Source: Stachybotrys elegans
Taxonomy: Eukaryota; Ascomycota; Sordariomycetes; Hypocreales; Stachybotryaceae
Assembly: GCA_020746835.1 (NCBI GenBank)
Contig: JAGPNK010000026.1
Coordinates: 206,671-270,670, forward strand
Length of the DNA stretch: 64,000 nucleotides
Direction: 5' to 3'
Each line of letters begins with the position of its first letter. The stretch's first letter is position 1. The notes beneath the pieces were generated by a model, which searched no databases, was not told the DNA's origin, and saw only the letters and a list, made by a program, of their open reading frames with translations. Both the position numbers and the translations under genes were made by a program. Below are positions 12,590-22,339 of this stretch, piece by piece.

Positions 12590-12825
12590 AAGGTCAGATA
12601 GGCTTGAAAATTTAAGGTGCCGATGTGATGGCATCCGGGAATCAGACAGTTTCGCGATCTTAGATAGAATAGAGTCAGGATTTCTGCCTTGTCTACTCAA
12701 TCTTATCATACATCGATGCAAGCTGGTAGTATCTGATGATCTTATTTCCCCTTCCTTTTATCCCTCCTTCCTAGCCGTTCCCCTCTGCCCTATTCCATCC
12801 TCCTGGATCCTTTACATGCAACCCG

Positions 12826-13569
12826 TCACGTAACAGCTAATGGGGGACCAGGGATTGGATAAGGATCCACGTAGAAATTAAGGGCAAATATAATGCCTGG
12901 ATCGTTGGCTCTGTACATGCTCGTGCCGGCAGTGCCGCGAGGGATCGAGTATCCTGGCCCAGAAACCCGGAGGTTGATGCACTGTGGATGGAGCTGTGCA
13001 CCATTTGGTGCATACGCCGTGAGTAATGAGATAATCTCATGTCGGAGAACGTAGTTTCCCGGAAGAAGATTGGCAGGTATGGTGACCTGCCACGCAAAGT
13101 TATTGTCGATGAGTTGATCCGACGCCCAGTATCCAAAGGCATTATTCTGCCTGATGAGGGCTGTTGCAGCAATCTTGAAGAATCTGAGCGAGCTCTTATC
13201 GACCGTGGAACAGTTTCCATTGCACAAGGCGAGGTAGTCGAGAATCGGGCCTTTGTGAGAGAATGGCCACGAGTTCCAATGAATCGTCAAGGTCTCGCCA
13301 GCCCTGATATCGATGGAAGCTTGGCCGGGGCTGCCTTGTTTATGGCAAATGATGTCCGGGGTGCCCGCATTATTTGGTTCCACGAACCCAAGGTCGGTAG
13401 CATTAGTGGTCCATCCAGCAACGGCAGGAGGTTGTGGCAAACCAGGGTGAATCGTTGGGTCAAATCCTGGATAGCTGATGCCACCAACAGTGATAGACTT
13501 GACGAAACCATGTGCAGTGGCCCCAGAGACGGCAAGCAACAAGGCCACAAGAGCTTTACTTCCCACCAT
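12826..13569 (-). CDS. AA9 lytic polysaccharide monooxygenase with altered active site
   Basis: A single-exon gene of 247 aa. The signal peptide (residues 1-19) ends in GATA, exposing His20 as mature His1. The second histidine-brace ligand is His105 (mature His86) in WPFSHKGPILDYLA, followed by cysteines 116 and 120. The C-terminal half has LPGNYVLRHEII and the PQCINLRVSGPG block. This is a secreted copper enzyme family that cleaves cellulose or related glucans oxidatively. Two conserved second-sphere/axial residues differ: the usual His of the ALH segment is Leu183 (mature 164), and the usual axial Tyr before PQC is His194 (mature 175). Gln192 (mature 173) is kept. No CBM1 or linker follows. 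Activity may differ from classical AA9 or be lost. Confidence 0.9.
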   Translation of the reverse strand: MVGSKALVALLLAVSGATAHGFVKSITVGGISYPGFDPTIHPGLPQPPAVAGWTTNATDLGFVEPNNAGTPDIICHKQGSPGQASIDIRAGETLTIHWNSWPFSHKGPILDYLALCNGNCSTVDKSSLRFFKIAATALIRQNNAFGYWASDQLIDNNFAWQVTIPANLLPGNYVLRHEIISLLTAYAPNGAQLHPQCINLRVSGPGYSIPRGTAGTSMYRANDPGIIFALNFYVDPYPIPGPPLAVT

Positions 13570-14723
13570 CTTTTTGGCTACAAGAAGTCAGTTACCTCCG
13601 AGAGTCATATGCCATCTCCGAGCCAGTGAGTCTGTGCTATATATACTTGTTTTGCCGGGGGCATCGCAGCCATCTCGTCACATCTGCATCCTCATCTATC
13701 GAATCTGCCCTCGAGCTGACTGAATGAGGGACTTATTTTTCAGCTGAGCCCGTCGTCATCTGACACGGAAGTTGTTAGTCCGTAGGGTGTTACACCGATT
13801 CGTACGTCTGCTGAATGCTTGCATGGTTCGGACTTTGGCATAGGCAGTATGCTTTGAGCGTTCTGAATGATTCCCCATTGCCAACAAACAAGAAAGAAGT
13901 AGATGGTAAGGAAAACTGTTGCAGAATTAGCTGATGTAACTACGATGTGTCGTCGAGCGTTTACGGACGCATTGTTTATTTCCCTTGACTTACTCCTCGA
14001 TATCTGGTTGCTCATTCATCCTGCCACTTACTCTTGGCTAGCTAATGAAGATCTGGGGGCGACTGCTGTTCTGGTAACGGAAGACTCTCTATGTGCCTCC
14101 TTGAGAACGTTAATTTGGCGATTGATGACCACAGATACCAATCTCACATTGCTCCATTCTGGGATCTCGGATGCGGCATCCGAATCTGAGATTAAATTTA
14201 CCTTCAGTACAAGCATAATAAACGGGCTGGGCATGCCTGCTGCGCCGCAATCCTCCAAATTAGGCCATCCGCCTGAAGCACGTCGCCGGCAGCATTATCT
14301 CCCAAGCATATGCTGCTTCTTGTGTGATGTGGGCGTTAGGATCCGCAGGTTCTGCATTGGAAGAGAGCCTGCAGCAATCTGCAATGGTGATTTGTGGAAA
14401 TATGTGTATACTGCAGTTGACTACATGCAGCTTTTCTTCCAGCTATTATCTACTGGCATGATAGTGTCCGTATGGTCAGAGGGCATCTTCTCAAAGTCAC
14501 TGGTCTCTATACCATTGGGTCACAGGATCGTGGATTCCCTAAGAAGGGATTGTAGTGCAAAAGTTCCCTTAAGCAGCCAATGCATACCGGAACCAGAATA
14601 TCATAGGTTAAGTAGTCGGTGCTCAGATCAAAGGAGAAGAATTGCTCGTTATCCGGTTCGAAGGTACATTAGGTGTGACAACACATCAAGTCCCAGCTCA
14701 ACAGACCCCGTATGCAAGCTAGT
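13570..14723. other. Intergenic region between AA9 and P450-2
   Basis: About 1.15 kb: the AA9 promoter at one end and the P450-2 3' flank at the other. Long frames are open on both strands around 13.9-14.7 kb, but none shows a recognisable domain and the largest continues antisense into the P450. A decayed gene cannot be excluded. Confidence 0.4.
13639..13645 (-). promoter_or_regulatory. Putative TATA box of the AA9 gene
   Basis: A TATATA stretch about 70 bp upstream of the AA9 start at 13569. Spacing and sequence fit a fungal TATA element; there is no experimental support. Confidence 0.4.
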
Positions 14724-16375
14724 TCAATGCCCTGACGAAGCAGGCTCATCATCCTCTGCTACAATTCCCATGCCCTTTTCGCGCTTGGCGAAAGTCACCT
14801 TCCAGGCTCTGTTGTCCCTCGGGCGCAATTCAGCGCGAATATCATCATCTGGGGTTGGAAATGCAGGCACAATTGGCGATTTGGCCGTCGGTGGTCTCGT
14901 CCACGTTCCGTCCATGGGAACAATATCGAATCGCAAGACCAAGAGAGCAGAAAGCATGAGGATCTCGGAAACTGCGAAATGGCGGCCCGGGCACAGCGTA
15001 CTTCCGCCGCCGAATCCACGAAAGGCCACTGGACTCACCCGCTTCACGCCAGGCTCGCGCAGAAATCTTCGATGGTTGAAGTCGCCGACAGAGTCACCCC
15101 AAGTGGGCTGGTTGGTATGATGCACGCTCGCGGGAATCAAGAGGTTGCTGCCCTTCTTAAGGAGATATTTCCCAGCAAGCATGCAATCCTCCATCACCAC
15201 ACGTGCCGAGACGGTTGTCGATTCCATTCTCATCATCTCCTTGAACGTCGACAGCAAGATTGGGCAGGACTCCGTCACGAAGCTGAGGTCAATGGTGCAG
15301 ACACCGCCTTCTTCCCGGACGCCCTTGGAGACTTCCTCCCTGATGTCCTCAAGAACCGCAGGGTTGGAGTAAATATGGTATACCATCCAAAAAGCCCCGG
15401 GGACAGTATTTGAGAGAAGTGCTTGGTTCCCTCCAAGCTCGATCCGAGCCGTCTCCTTCATTGGAATGCCAAAGTCTTTGTTGATCTTGACACGTGCCTG
15501 GACAAGCATCGAAGAGTCCTCGTAGGCGCCGGATTCGAAATACTCCTCCCAGGCTTTGACAAGGGATTCGCGGGCAGCCAGTGCTCCTTTTGCAAAGATC
15601 TTGGGTGGAAGTCCCATAAGGAGCATCAACATTCCTTGTTCGAGCGTCCTGCTTCGGTCAGAATCATGCCGTCAGCAAAGACAAGGGTAGACTCACTGCC
15701 AGGCCCCTTCCAAGGAAGGATCGCGAAATGGGTTCTTTGGTCCATAGACGCTCTCGCTCGACGCGACGAAGAGCTCATGCCGTACCCACTCGAACAGCTT
15801 GATCGGCGTGTCGCCTTGTGCTGTCCACTTAGCGAGAGACTCGGTAAAGACCTGCATGGCTTTCCTGTTCATTGCATCCAGCCCAGGTCCCGCCGCGAGC
15901 GAAGAGTGCACATATTTGGGATACTGGAGCAAATAGCCATCATCACTCATGAGGTTGCTCCCTATAATTTTGTTTGTCGCATCATTGACTCCAATCAGAT
16001 TCGCGGCGATTCTCGCCTCCACGGCAGCGAAGGACAGGGTTTTGGGCTGGCTTTGAATGGGTGCGATTAAAGACGTGTCATTGACGACATACAGCCTCGC
16101 CCCCGGCATTCTCAGGGTGTAGATGGAGTGTTTGTATTGATCTCTGAGTAGCAGATGTTAGCATCAGCACCTGCTGCGATCGCCGGCATTGCTTGCCTGA
16201 TGGACTTGTGGAACTTCACTCCCCTCGCCGCCATTTGGATAATGGGGCTGACAAAGGGAATCGAATCACAGACAGAGGGCGGTTCGTTGGCATCCTGAGT
16301 GAGACGGAGAAGAGCCAGCAGAAAGGAGTAAGTGGCAGCGGCCACGCCCATGGCGACGACAATGGTGGACGGCAT
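14724..16375 (-). CDS. Cytochrome P450 (second CYP7/CYP8-like)
   Basis: Three exons on the minus strand (16375-16197, 16143-15697, 15648-14724) give 516 aa. A membrane anchor sits at about residues 4-24. The I-helix reads GGNQALLSNTVPGAFWMVYH, the unusual SNTVP form of CYP7/CYP8-like P450s. ExxR is EMMR; the haem loop is FRGFGGGSTLCPGRHFA with Cys428. Intron 1 (16144-16196, 53 bp) uses a GC donor (GCAAGC) with a clear TGCTAAC branch point and CAG acceptor. It is needed to join SIR to the expected DQYKHSIYTLRMPG segment. Intron 2 is a normal 48 bp GT-AG. The gene looks intact. It resembles the P450 at 8675 in I-helix type, so both may act on related terpenoid or sterol-like substrates (inference). 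Confidence 0.88.
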
Positions 16376-16648
16376 GGCGATGAGAATGAGCCCACTTTGA
16401 AGGCTCCAGGATCTCCCCAAGCTATGTTTTCCCCTGTGTTGCGGACGTTGAGTGGAAAAAGCACGGTGGCTGTCAGCGCTACATTGACAAAGGGATGCCA
16501 AGCTCCACAGGTTGTCCAATCAGGTCATGGCGAAGTATGTCTGTTGGTCCTGACTAATTTTTTTGTCGTATTCGATACGAGAAGCTAGATGAGTTTTGTG
16601 GTATCTGAGCGCGTGGTGACACGTCAATTTGCTGTGGATAGATAGCTT

Positions 16649-17926
16649 TCAAACGGCCTGGTTCCGAGACACCACCTCCGCAAGCCAATTCCATAACATA
16701 TTCCAGGCGGCCACTAAAAGGATGAGAAGGAAATCGACTGCTTCGTGGATTGCTGACGCAGTCCGCCCATCCCCTATCAAATTAGCAGCCTGAAACATTC
16801 CCCTCGCCGCAGAACCACGAAACTTTGCCTGCCTTGTCTTGATTTGGAGCGTAAAGGCTTCTTCTACTTGCTGGAGAGCCCGTCTCTTCCTCTCGAATTC
16901 CCTCCTCTTTTCCTCGAGAGCTTCGTCCGAGGACTTCTCTTTTGCATCCAGCTGTATTAGAATACCATGGACTCTGGTGCGCAGCTTGGCCATCGCATCT
17001 CGGCGATTCATGTCGCCCAGCTCCTCTAGCAATTTCTCCCCATCGTGGAGCATCTCTCCCATCATATGAGCGCTCATCCTCTCTCGATGGACTGCTGCGT
17101 GGCGAATTTGAATGGCCCTTTTGGGGTGTGTGGCTGGAGGAAGGGCTTTGTCCCGCCCCTTGGATTTGGCTTCTGGGTTGAGCTCCCTAAGTTCGCGCTC
17201 GAATATGTGAAGCTCCATTGCCTCTGGGCATGACCAATTGTTTCTCTGCAATAGATGCGGGAGATGTTTTTGGGCATACTCAAAGCATGCCTGCTCCAGC
17301 AGGTACTGAACACGAACCATCAATCGATGCTGCACATCATATGAAATGTCCAGCATTGAACTTGAAAGCGTTTCTCGAGATCCGATGTCGTCTGTGTTGG
17401 GAAGCTCTTCATGAGACTCCATGGTAGAGCTAGTGGCCGATTTCGAAAACAATCCCGAAAATAGTCCAAACGCGGTTGTCAACGAGGATTCCGTTTCACA
17501 CATTCCTTGATTGTTTGTTTGGACTGGAGTTTTTGAAGCATTTGTTTCTTGCTGGTCCATTGTCGTAACGGTCGACGGTGCTGTTTGTGGTGGCGTTGCA
17601 GCTGGCTGATTTGATCCAAGGGTTGTTGAAGCTGGTTCAAGGTCCGATCTACAGGTCGCCATGTTGCTGAACCTCTGAGCTGCTCTCTTTTTGCATGTCT
17701 TTTTGTTGCCGAATATCTCATCCCGGAGAAGAGTTTGAGCCGATTCGCAAATTTCCCCCATCTCGAATGATCCGAGCAGGGCTGCCACTCTGTCCTGCAT
17801 GACATTTTTGTATATCAAGGCCCGAATTTGCACCGGGTCTCGTATGTTGCGCCAATGGCCACTAAATATGGGATTCAAGGCCATATAGACAGCTCTCTCC
17901 TCTTTGCTTTTGATGGGGATGACCAT
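16649..17926 (-). CDS. Unrecognised protein with coiled coil and C-terminal TM segment; possible HEPN-like motif
   Basis: A single-exon frame of 425 aa from the first ATG at 17926; an upstream TTG is not used. I cannot name the family. The N-terminal 90 residues are mixed charged/hydrophobic; residues about 90-190 are Ser/Thr/Gln-rich and probably disordered. A helical region then contains IQIRHAAVHRERMSA (R275-x4-H280) and LHDGEKLLEELGD. A strongly charged coiled coil (EEKRREFERKRRALQQVEEA) follows, and a single hydrophobic span near residues 398-418 (VDFLLILLVAAWNML) ends the protein. The RHAAVH stretch fits the Rx4-6H pattern of HEPN-fold proteins, but one motif is weak evidence. A tail-anchored membrane protein is likely. 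Located 273 bp upstream of the co-directional P450-2 start. Confidence 0.65.
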   Translation of the reverse strand: MVIPIKSKEERAVYMALNPIFSGHWRNIRDPVQIRALIYKNVMQDRVAALLGSFEMGEICESAQTLLRDEIFGNKKTCKKRAAQRFSNMATCRSDLEPASTTLGSNQPAATPPQTAPSTVTTMDQQETNASKTPVQTNNQGMCETESSLTTAFGLFSGLFSKSATSSTMESHEELPNTDDIGSRETLSSSMLDISYDVQHRLMVRVQYLLEQACFEYAQKHLPHLLQRNNWSCPEAMELHIFERELRELNPEAKSKGRDKALPPATHPKRAIQIRHAAVHRERMSAHMMGEMLHDGEKLLEELGDMNRRDAMAKLRTRVHGILIQLDAKEKSSDEALEEKRREFERKRRALQQVEEAFTLQIKTRQAKFRGSAARGMFQAANLIGDGRTASAIHEAVDFLLILLVAAWNMLWNWLAEVVSRNQAV

Positions 17927-17989
17927 CTTGAACGGAGTGGCAGACTGATTCAACGACGTTGAAGGGGTTATGACAGACTAGAATTGAGC

Positions 17990-18070
17990 AGGGAGAGGGG
18001 GGGTGGGAGAAAAGGGAAAGAAAATGGAAAGAAAAGGGGGAGGATAAAAAGGAGAGAGAGAAAAAAGAAA
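17990..18070 (-). promoter_or_regulatory. Pyrimidine-rich promoter tract
   Basis: About 80 nearly pure purines on the plus strand, so a CT tract on the coding strand, 64-145 bp upstream of the ATG at 17926. Such CT boxes often precede transcription starts in filamentous fungi. Confidence 0.45.
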
Positions 18071-18673
18071 CAAGCCAAGATAGACAGTGTGTTCCATGAA
18101 ATAAGAGAAGTTCGGTGATGGAGTTATCCGAATGAACACTGGCCCGCTTGGAAATTTAGAAACTCAAAATAGAAAAAGGAAGAAAAAGCCGTGGCTCCAA
18201 GCCTCCGATCCATACTATGTGTGCCAGAACTTAAAGGCACAGCTGGACACAGCCTATCAATTCACTGCACAACGCAGTCGCGGGCACTGATTGAGAGACC
18301 AACATTGGGGGTGAAAGTGACTGGTATTATAAATACTGAATACTTCACTCTGCTGCAGAATGTATGATGACTCTTGAAGATTTTACGTATGTTCTTCAAG
18401 ACATGACTTGCCAAAGTGATGCGCCACAACCTTCAGAATTCGAGTTAGGCCAACTCTATTTGGTGTACTTGGCAACTGAAAAACAGTTTTCGATTTATAC
18501 AAAAGTTAGACGAGAGAATGGTGAGTGGATATCAGTAGACTGAAAATCACATGTATTGAAACCATTTGTCCTGCCAATAGGGGCGACGAAAAACTATAAA
18601 AGACCAGAGAGCTGCCGCACTCGTCGCAGCAACCCAACATCAGCTGTGTGAAACTCATCAAGGCAAATCTACC
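18071..18673. other. Intergenic region, divergent promoters
   Basis: About 0.6 kb between the CT tract and the RNase III-like start. No gene is visible. A TATAAA box at 18595-18600 lies 74 bp before the ATG at 18674. Confidence 0.5.
18595..18600 (+). promoter_or_regulatory. TATA box of RNase III-like gene
   Basis: TATAAA placed 74 bp upstream of the start codon at 18674; a good match in sequence and distance. Confidence 0.45.
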
Positions 18674-19117
18674 ATGACCAAGACTCAAGAACTTGAAAAT
18701 ATCATACAATATCACTTCCAGAATCCATCTCTTCTGTTCTGCGCCTTCAGGGGGCCTGGAGTGGATGAAGAGCAGCCGGTGGGGAACAGACGTCTCGCCT
18801 TACTAGGCGATGCGCTTCTACGTCTCGTATTAGTAAACGATGGGTTGGTGACTGGGGAAACTCTTGGTAAGATCCTTGCCTCTGTACTTGTACTATTTGG
18901 TAACATCGTTACAGGCGGGTGCCAGCATATATGTACGAGTGAGGCCTCAAACTTAGCCCTATTGAACATCGCAAAGCGTTGGCACTTTGAGCGTTATAGA
19001 ATGTCACTATCCTGCCCCCAGTTTCCTATATCACGCGGTACGGGCGCTACAGCAGTAGAAGCCCTTATTGGGGCTGTTTGGGTAGATTCACATCATGACA
19101 TCAGCGAGGTTCATTAA
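18674..19117 (+). CDS. RNase III-domain protein, C-terminally truncated and probably non-catalytic
   Basis: Two exons (18674-18866, 18915-19117) give about 131 aa; the 48 bp intron (GTAAGA...TACAG) keeps the frame open even if retained. NRRLALLGDALLRLVL matches the RNase III signature region and TAVEALIGAVWVDS the second conserved block. This small fungal RNase III-like type has no dsRNA-binding domain. Acidic catalytic positions are incomplete: the signature glutamate before LGDA is replaced by Ala, and the aspartate preceding EALIGA is not present, so catalysis is doubtful. The TAA at 19115-19117 comes straight after DISEVH. The same frame then continues with VIHNLGISVRL, as the family does, to a TGA near 19180. 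The TAA is thus probably a C-to-T change in a Gln codon at the edge of the AT-rich island. Confidence 0.7.
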   Translation: MTKTQELENIIQYHFQNPSLLFCAFRGPGVDEEQPVGNRRLALLGDALLRLVLVNDGLVTGETLGKILASVLVLFGNIVTGGCQHICTSEASNLALLNIAKRWHFERYRMSLSCPQFPISRGTGATAVEALIGAVWVDSHHDISEVH

Positions 19118-20125
19118 GTAATTCATAACCTCGGTATTAGTGTTAGGCTTGTTAGCAAAATTAGGCATTCCTATAAATGAAAAGACAATCCTAAGTAGGG
19201 GGTAGTTAAGTAAACCACTAAGTAACTTTAATACTAATAAAGTATATATACATTACTTTAGCCCTAATCTTAAGTTTAGAATAATCTTTTAGAATAATAA
19301 CCTATTATAACTTTTATTCTATAAATTTATTAAATATACTATTAAGCCCTATTAAATATAAAAAAGAAAGAGAAGAATGTTATTACTTTTAATTAGCTAT
19401 ATAATGTAATGATCTAGTCTTTTTTAATATAGAATAGATAAGATTAAATTAGTAACTAGGGGCTTAAAGGGGCTAAATTAGATTTATATTATAGTATTAG
19501 TTATAGTATTATATTTAGTTATATACTATTTACTAAAGGTAGAAGTATAATTAAATTATATTAATAGTTAGTAAATACTTTAAGAGAGCTTATAGTATTT
19601 ACCTTTCTATATATTTATAAAGAACTAATACTATTAGTTTTATAGTTAGTTTTAAATTACTAAGTAAAAAAGAATAATAGTTCTAAACTAATTAAATTAA
19701 TAAAGTATTAGTCTATCTTTAGGTTATATAATTATATAGTTTATATAGATTAAATATAAAGTTCTCTTTTTAATAGTTTATTTTTAAACTTAGTTTTATT
19801 ATTATTATATAATTATATTATATTATGTTATAAAATCTTCTATTTTTTATTTTAAAATGTCTTTTACTTTTATATATATATTATATATTAATTTATATAA
19901 GGTTTTTACTAATATAGTTTATAGTTATTATCTTTATTTAAGTAAGTTCTATTTTAAAATAGTAGGTTCTAACTATTATTTAACTTATACTTATATAAAG
20001 AAGCTCTATAATAGGGTTTCTATAGTTTTATTTTATATATTTCTTCTTATTTAGTTTTTATTATATTATACTAATCTTTCTTTTAGTATTATAAAATATT
20101 AAAATATAAAAAGAGCTTTAATATA

Positions 20126-20189
20126 ATAAGAAAAAGAGTATATAGTATAGAGTATAAATAATAAAGAGTAAATAAATAGTAAAGGTAAA
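20126..20189 (-). repeat. Short truncated copy of fixed-end repeat family (64 bp)
   Basis: Contains the family end (AAAAAGAGTATATAGTATAG on the plus strand). Flanked by AGCTTTAATATA (20114-20125) and AGCTTTAGTATA (20190-20201), which differ by one A/G transition. Confidence 0.7.
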
Positions 20190-20816
20190 AGCTTTAGTAT
20201 ATTAAAAATATAGCTATATAAAAGATTAAAATAGTAATAGTAAAGTTATTTTAGATTTATTAATAATATTACTTTCTTTATTAGTTTAATAAATAACTAT
20301 TTATTTAAAAAAAGATAAATAAAGAGTTTTTAGTTTTTAAGGAGTTTATAGTTATAAAGAAAATTAACTCTTAGATTTATATTAATTTATTAAATTAATT
20401 CTTTATTTTAAATATTAGTAAATTTATTATTAGGTTTTTAAATACTTTTATATTTTCTTTTAGGTATTTATAAGATATTATAGTAGTTTCTATATATTAT
20501 TTAAGTTAAAATAGTTCTTTTATTTAATATAATACTCTATTTACCTTTTTTTATTTATAAATCTAGGATATTTTAACTTTCTATTCTTTTTAAAATATAA
20601 TAATTAAATTTAGTTATTTTCTAATATAAATTATATTTACTATAGTCTCTAGTAAAGATATATTAAAGACTAAATATACTTATAATTTATTTAGTATATT
20701 AAATTAATAATTATTTTTATTATTTTTTCTATAATTTTATAGGGTTTTAAATAGTAAATATTAAGTTTTTTATTTAATTATATTATTATAATATTTTTTA
20801 TTATAAAATAAACTAT

Positions 20817-20930
20817 TATTATTCTTCTTTACTATTTATAACTATATTAGTTATTAGGGTACTAAGTACTATCTTTACTATTTATTTACTCTTTACTATT
20901 TATACTCTATACTATATACTTTTTTCTTAT
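20817..20930 (+). repeat. Truncated copy of fixed-end repeat family (114 bp)
   Basis: Orientation opposite to the 20126 copy, ending ...ACTATATACTTTTTTCTTAT. Flanked by the identical 15 bp TATAAAATAAACTAT at 20802-20816 and 20931-20945. Confidence 0.75.
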
Positions 20931-21792
20931 TATAAAATAAACTATATTTCTTTTTAAAAAAGTTAGTCTTTTTAAAAAAAATTTATTATAGTATTTAGCT
21001 ATTTATTATTATATAAAAAAGTTATTTTTATAGTTTATTATAAAGGTTTTATAAATCTTTTACTTTAATAATTACCTTTAGTATATTTAGTTTTTCTTTA
21101 GTTTTATAAAATAGTTTTAGTATAAATTTAAAGTTAGCTATTATAGAAATAATTTTAGTACTTTTATTAATTATTATATTATAAATATATTATATTATAA
21201 ATAGTTTTTCTAGCTAGTTATTTTATTTATAGTTAATATAGTATTATAAATATACTTTTAGTATTTAATTTATTTATTTAGTTTATTTATTTACTAAGGG
21301 TTTTTAAACTATAGTAAGTTTATAAGTTAATTCTATTTTAATTATTAAACTTTATTAAATTTTAATATAAATAGAGATTTTTATTTAAAATAATATTATT
21401 TAGTAATTTATATATATTAACTATAGTTTATAAAAAGATATAAGAGAATTATTCTATATTTATTATTTTTTAATATAGTATAAAATAAAAGAACTTTATA
21501 AGTCTATTTATAATAATAAAGATATTATTATATATTACTTTAGTAATAGAGTTATATAATAGAAATAGTTTTATAATAAAATTTATTAATATTAAGTTTT
21601 ATAATTCTATAGGGATTAATAAAGGCTATAGTAATTTATATAGTTTATAATATTATATTTTATTAAATATATATTTATAATATTCTTTAATAATTTCTTT
21701 AATTTATTTTTTATTCTAGAGAAGGTATATCTTTCTTTAAGTTATTTTATTATTTTATTTACTTTAGAATATTTATAAAGTAATAACTTATA

Positions 21793-21859
21793 ATAAGAAA
21801 AAGAATATATAGTATAGAGTATAAATAGTAAAAAGTAAATAAATAGTAAAAATAGTACC
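21793..21859 (-). repeat. Short truncated copy of fixed-end repeat family (67 bp)
   Basis: Flanked by TAAAGTAATAACTTATA (21776-21792) and TAAAGTAATAATTTATA (21860-21876): 17 bp with one C/T difference. Confidence 0.75.
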
Positions 21860-22339
21860 TAAAGTAATAATTTATATACCTTTTTAATAAGTTTTATTTA
21901 TTTTACTTTATTTTTAATAATTTATATTTATTATTATTTAAGTAGGTCTATAGTTTACTATTGTTTTTTATATTTTCTAGCTTTTTATATTTTATTTTTA
22001 TAGGGTATATAGTACTATAAGGGATTATTTAGTACTTTATTTATTTTTACTTTATATATTATATTTAAATTATAAATTCTTAATATTTCTAATTATATAT
22101 TTTTATAATATTACTTATAATACTATTTAGTTATTTTATAAATTAAATAGATTAATATAAAGATCTATTTCTATTTATTTCTTTTAATATTATATTCTTT
22201 TTTTTCTTACTATTTATATTATTTTGAATTCTTTAGTTCTTTTAAAATCTTTAGTAATAATATTAATAGTTTTATTATACTTTTAATTTACTTAGAGTAT
22301 TTTTTTAATATTCTTTTTAATAATTATTTTTTAATTAAG

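Noticed and set aside
13903..15120. Open frame of 405 codons on the plus strand
   Set aside because: Its second half is antisense to the well-supported P450-2 exon 3, and the first half shows no domain, codon or splice support.
19857..20054. 65-codon frame encoding a Tyr/Ile/Leu-rich peptide
   Set aside because: Arises from AT-rich composition in a RIP island; no conserved pattern.
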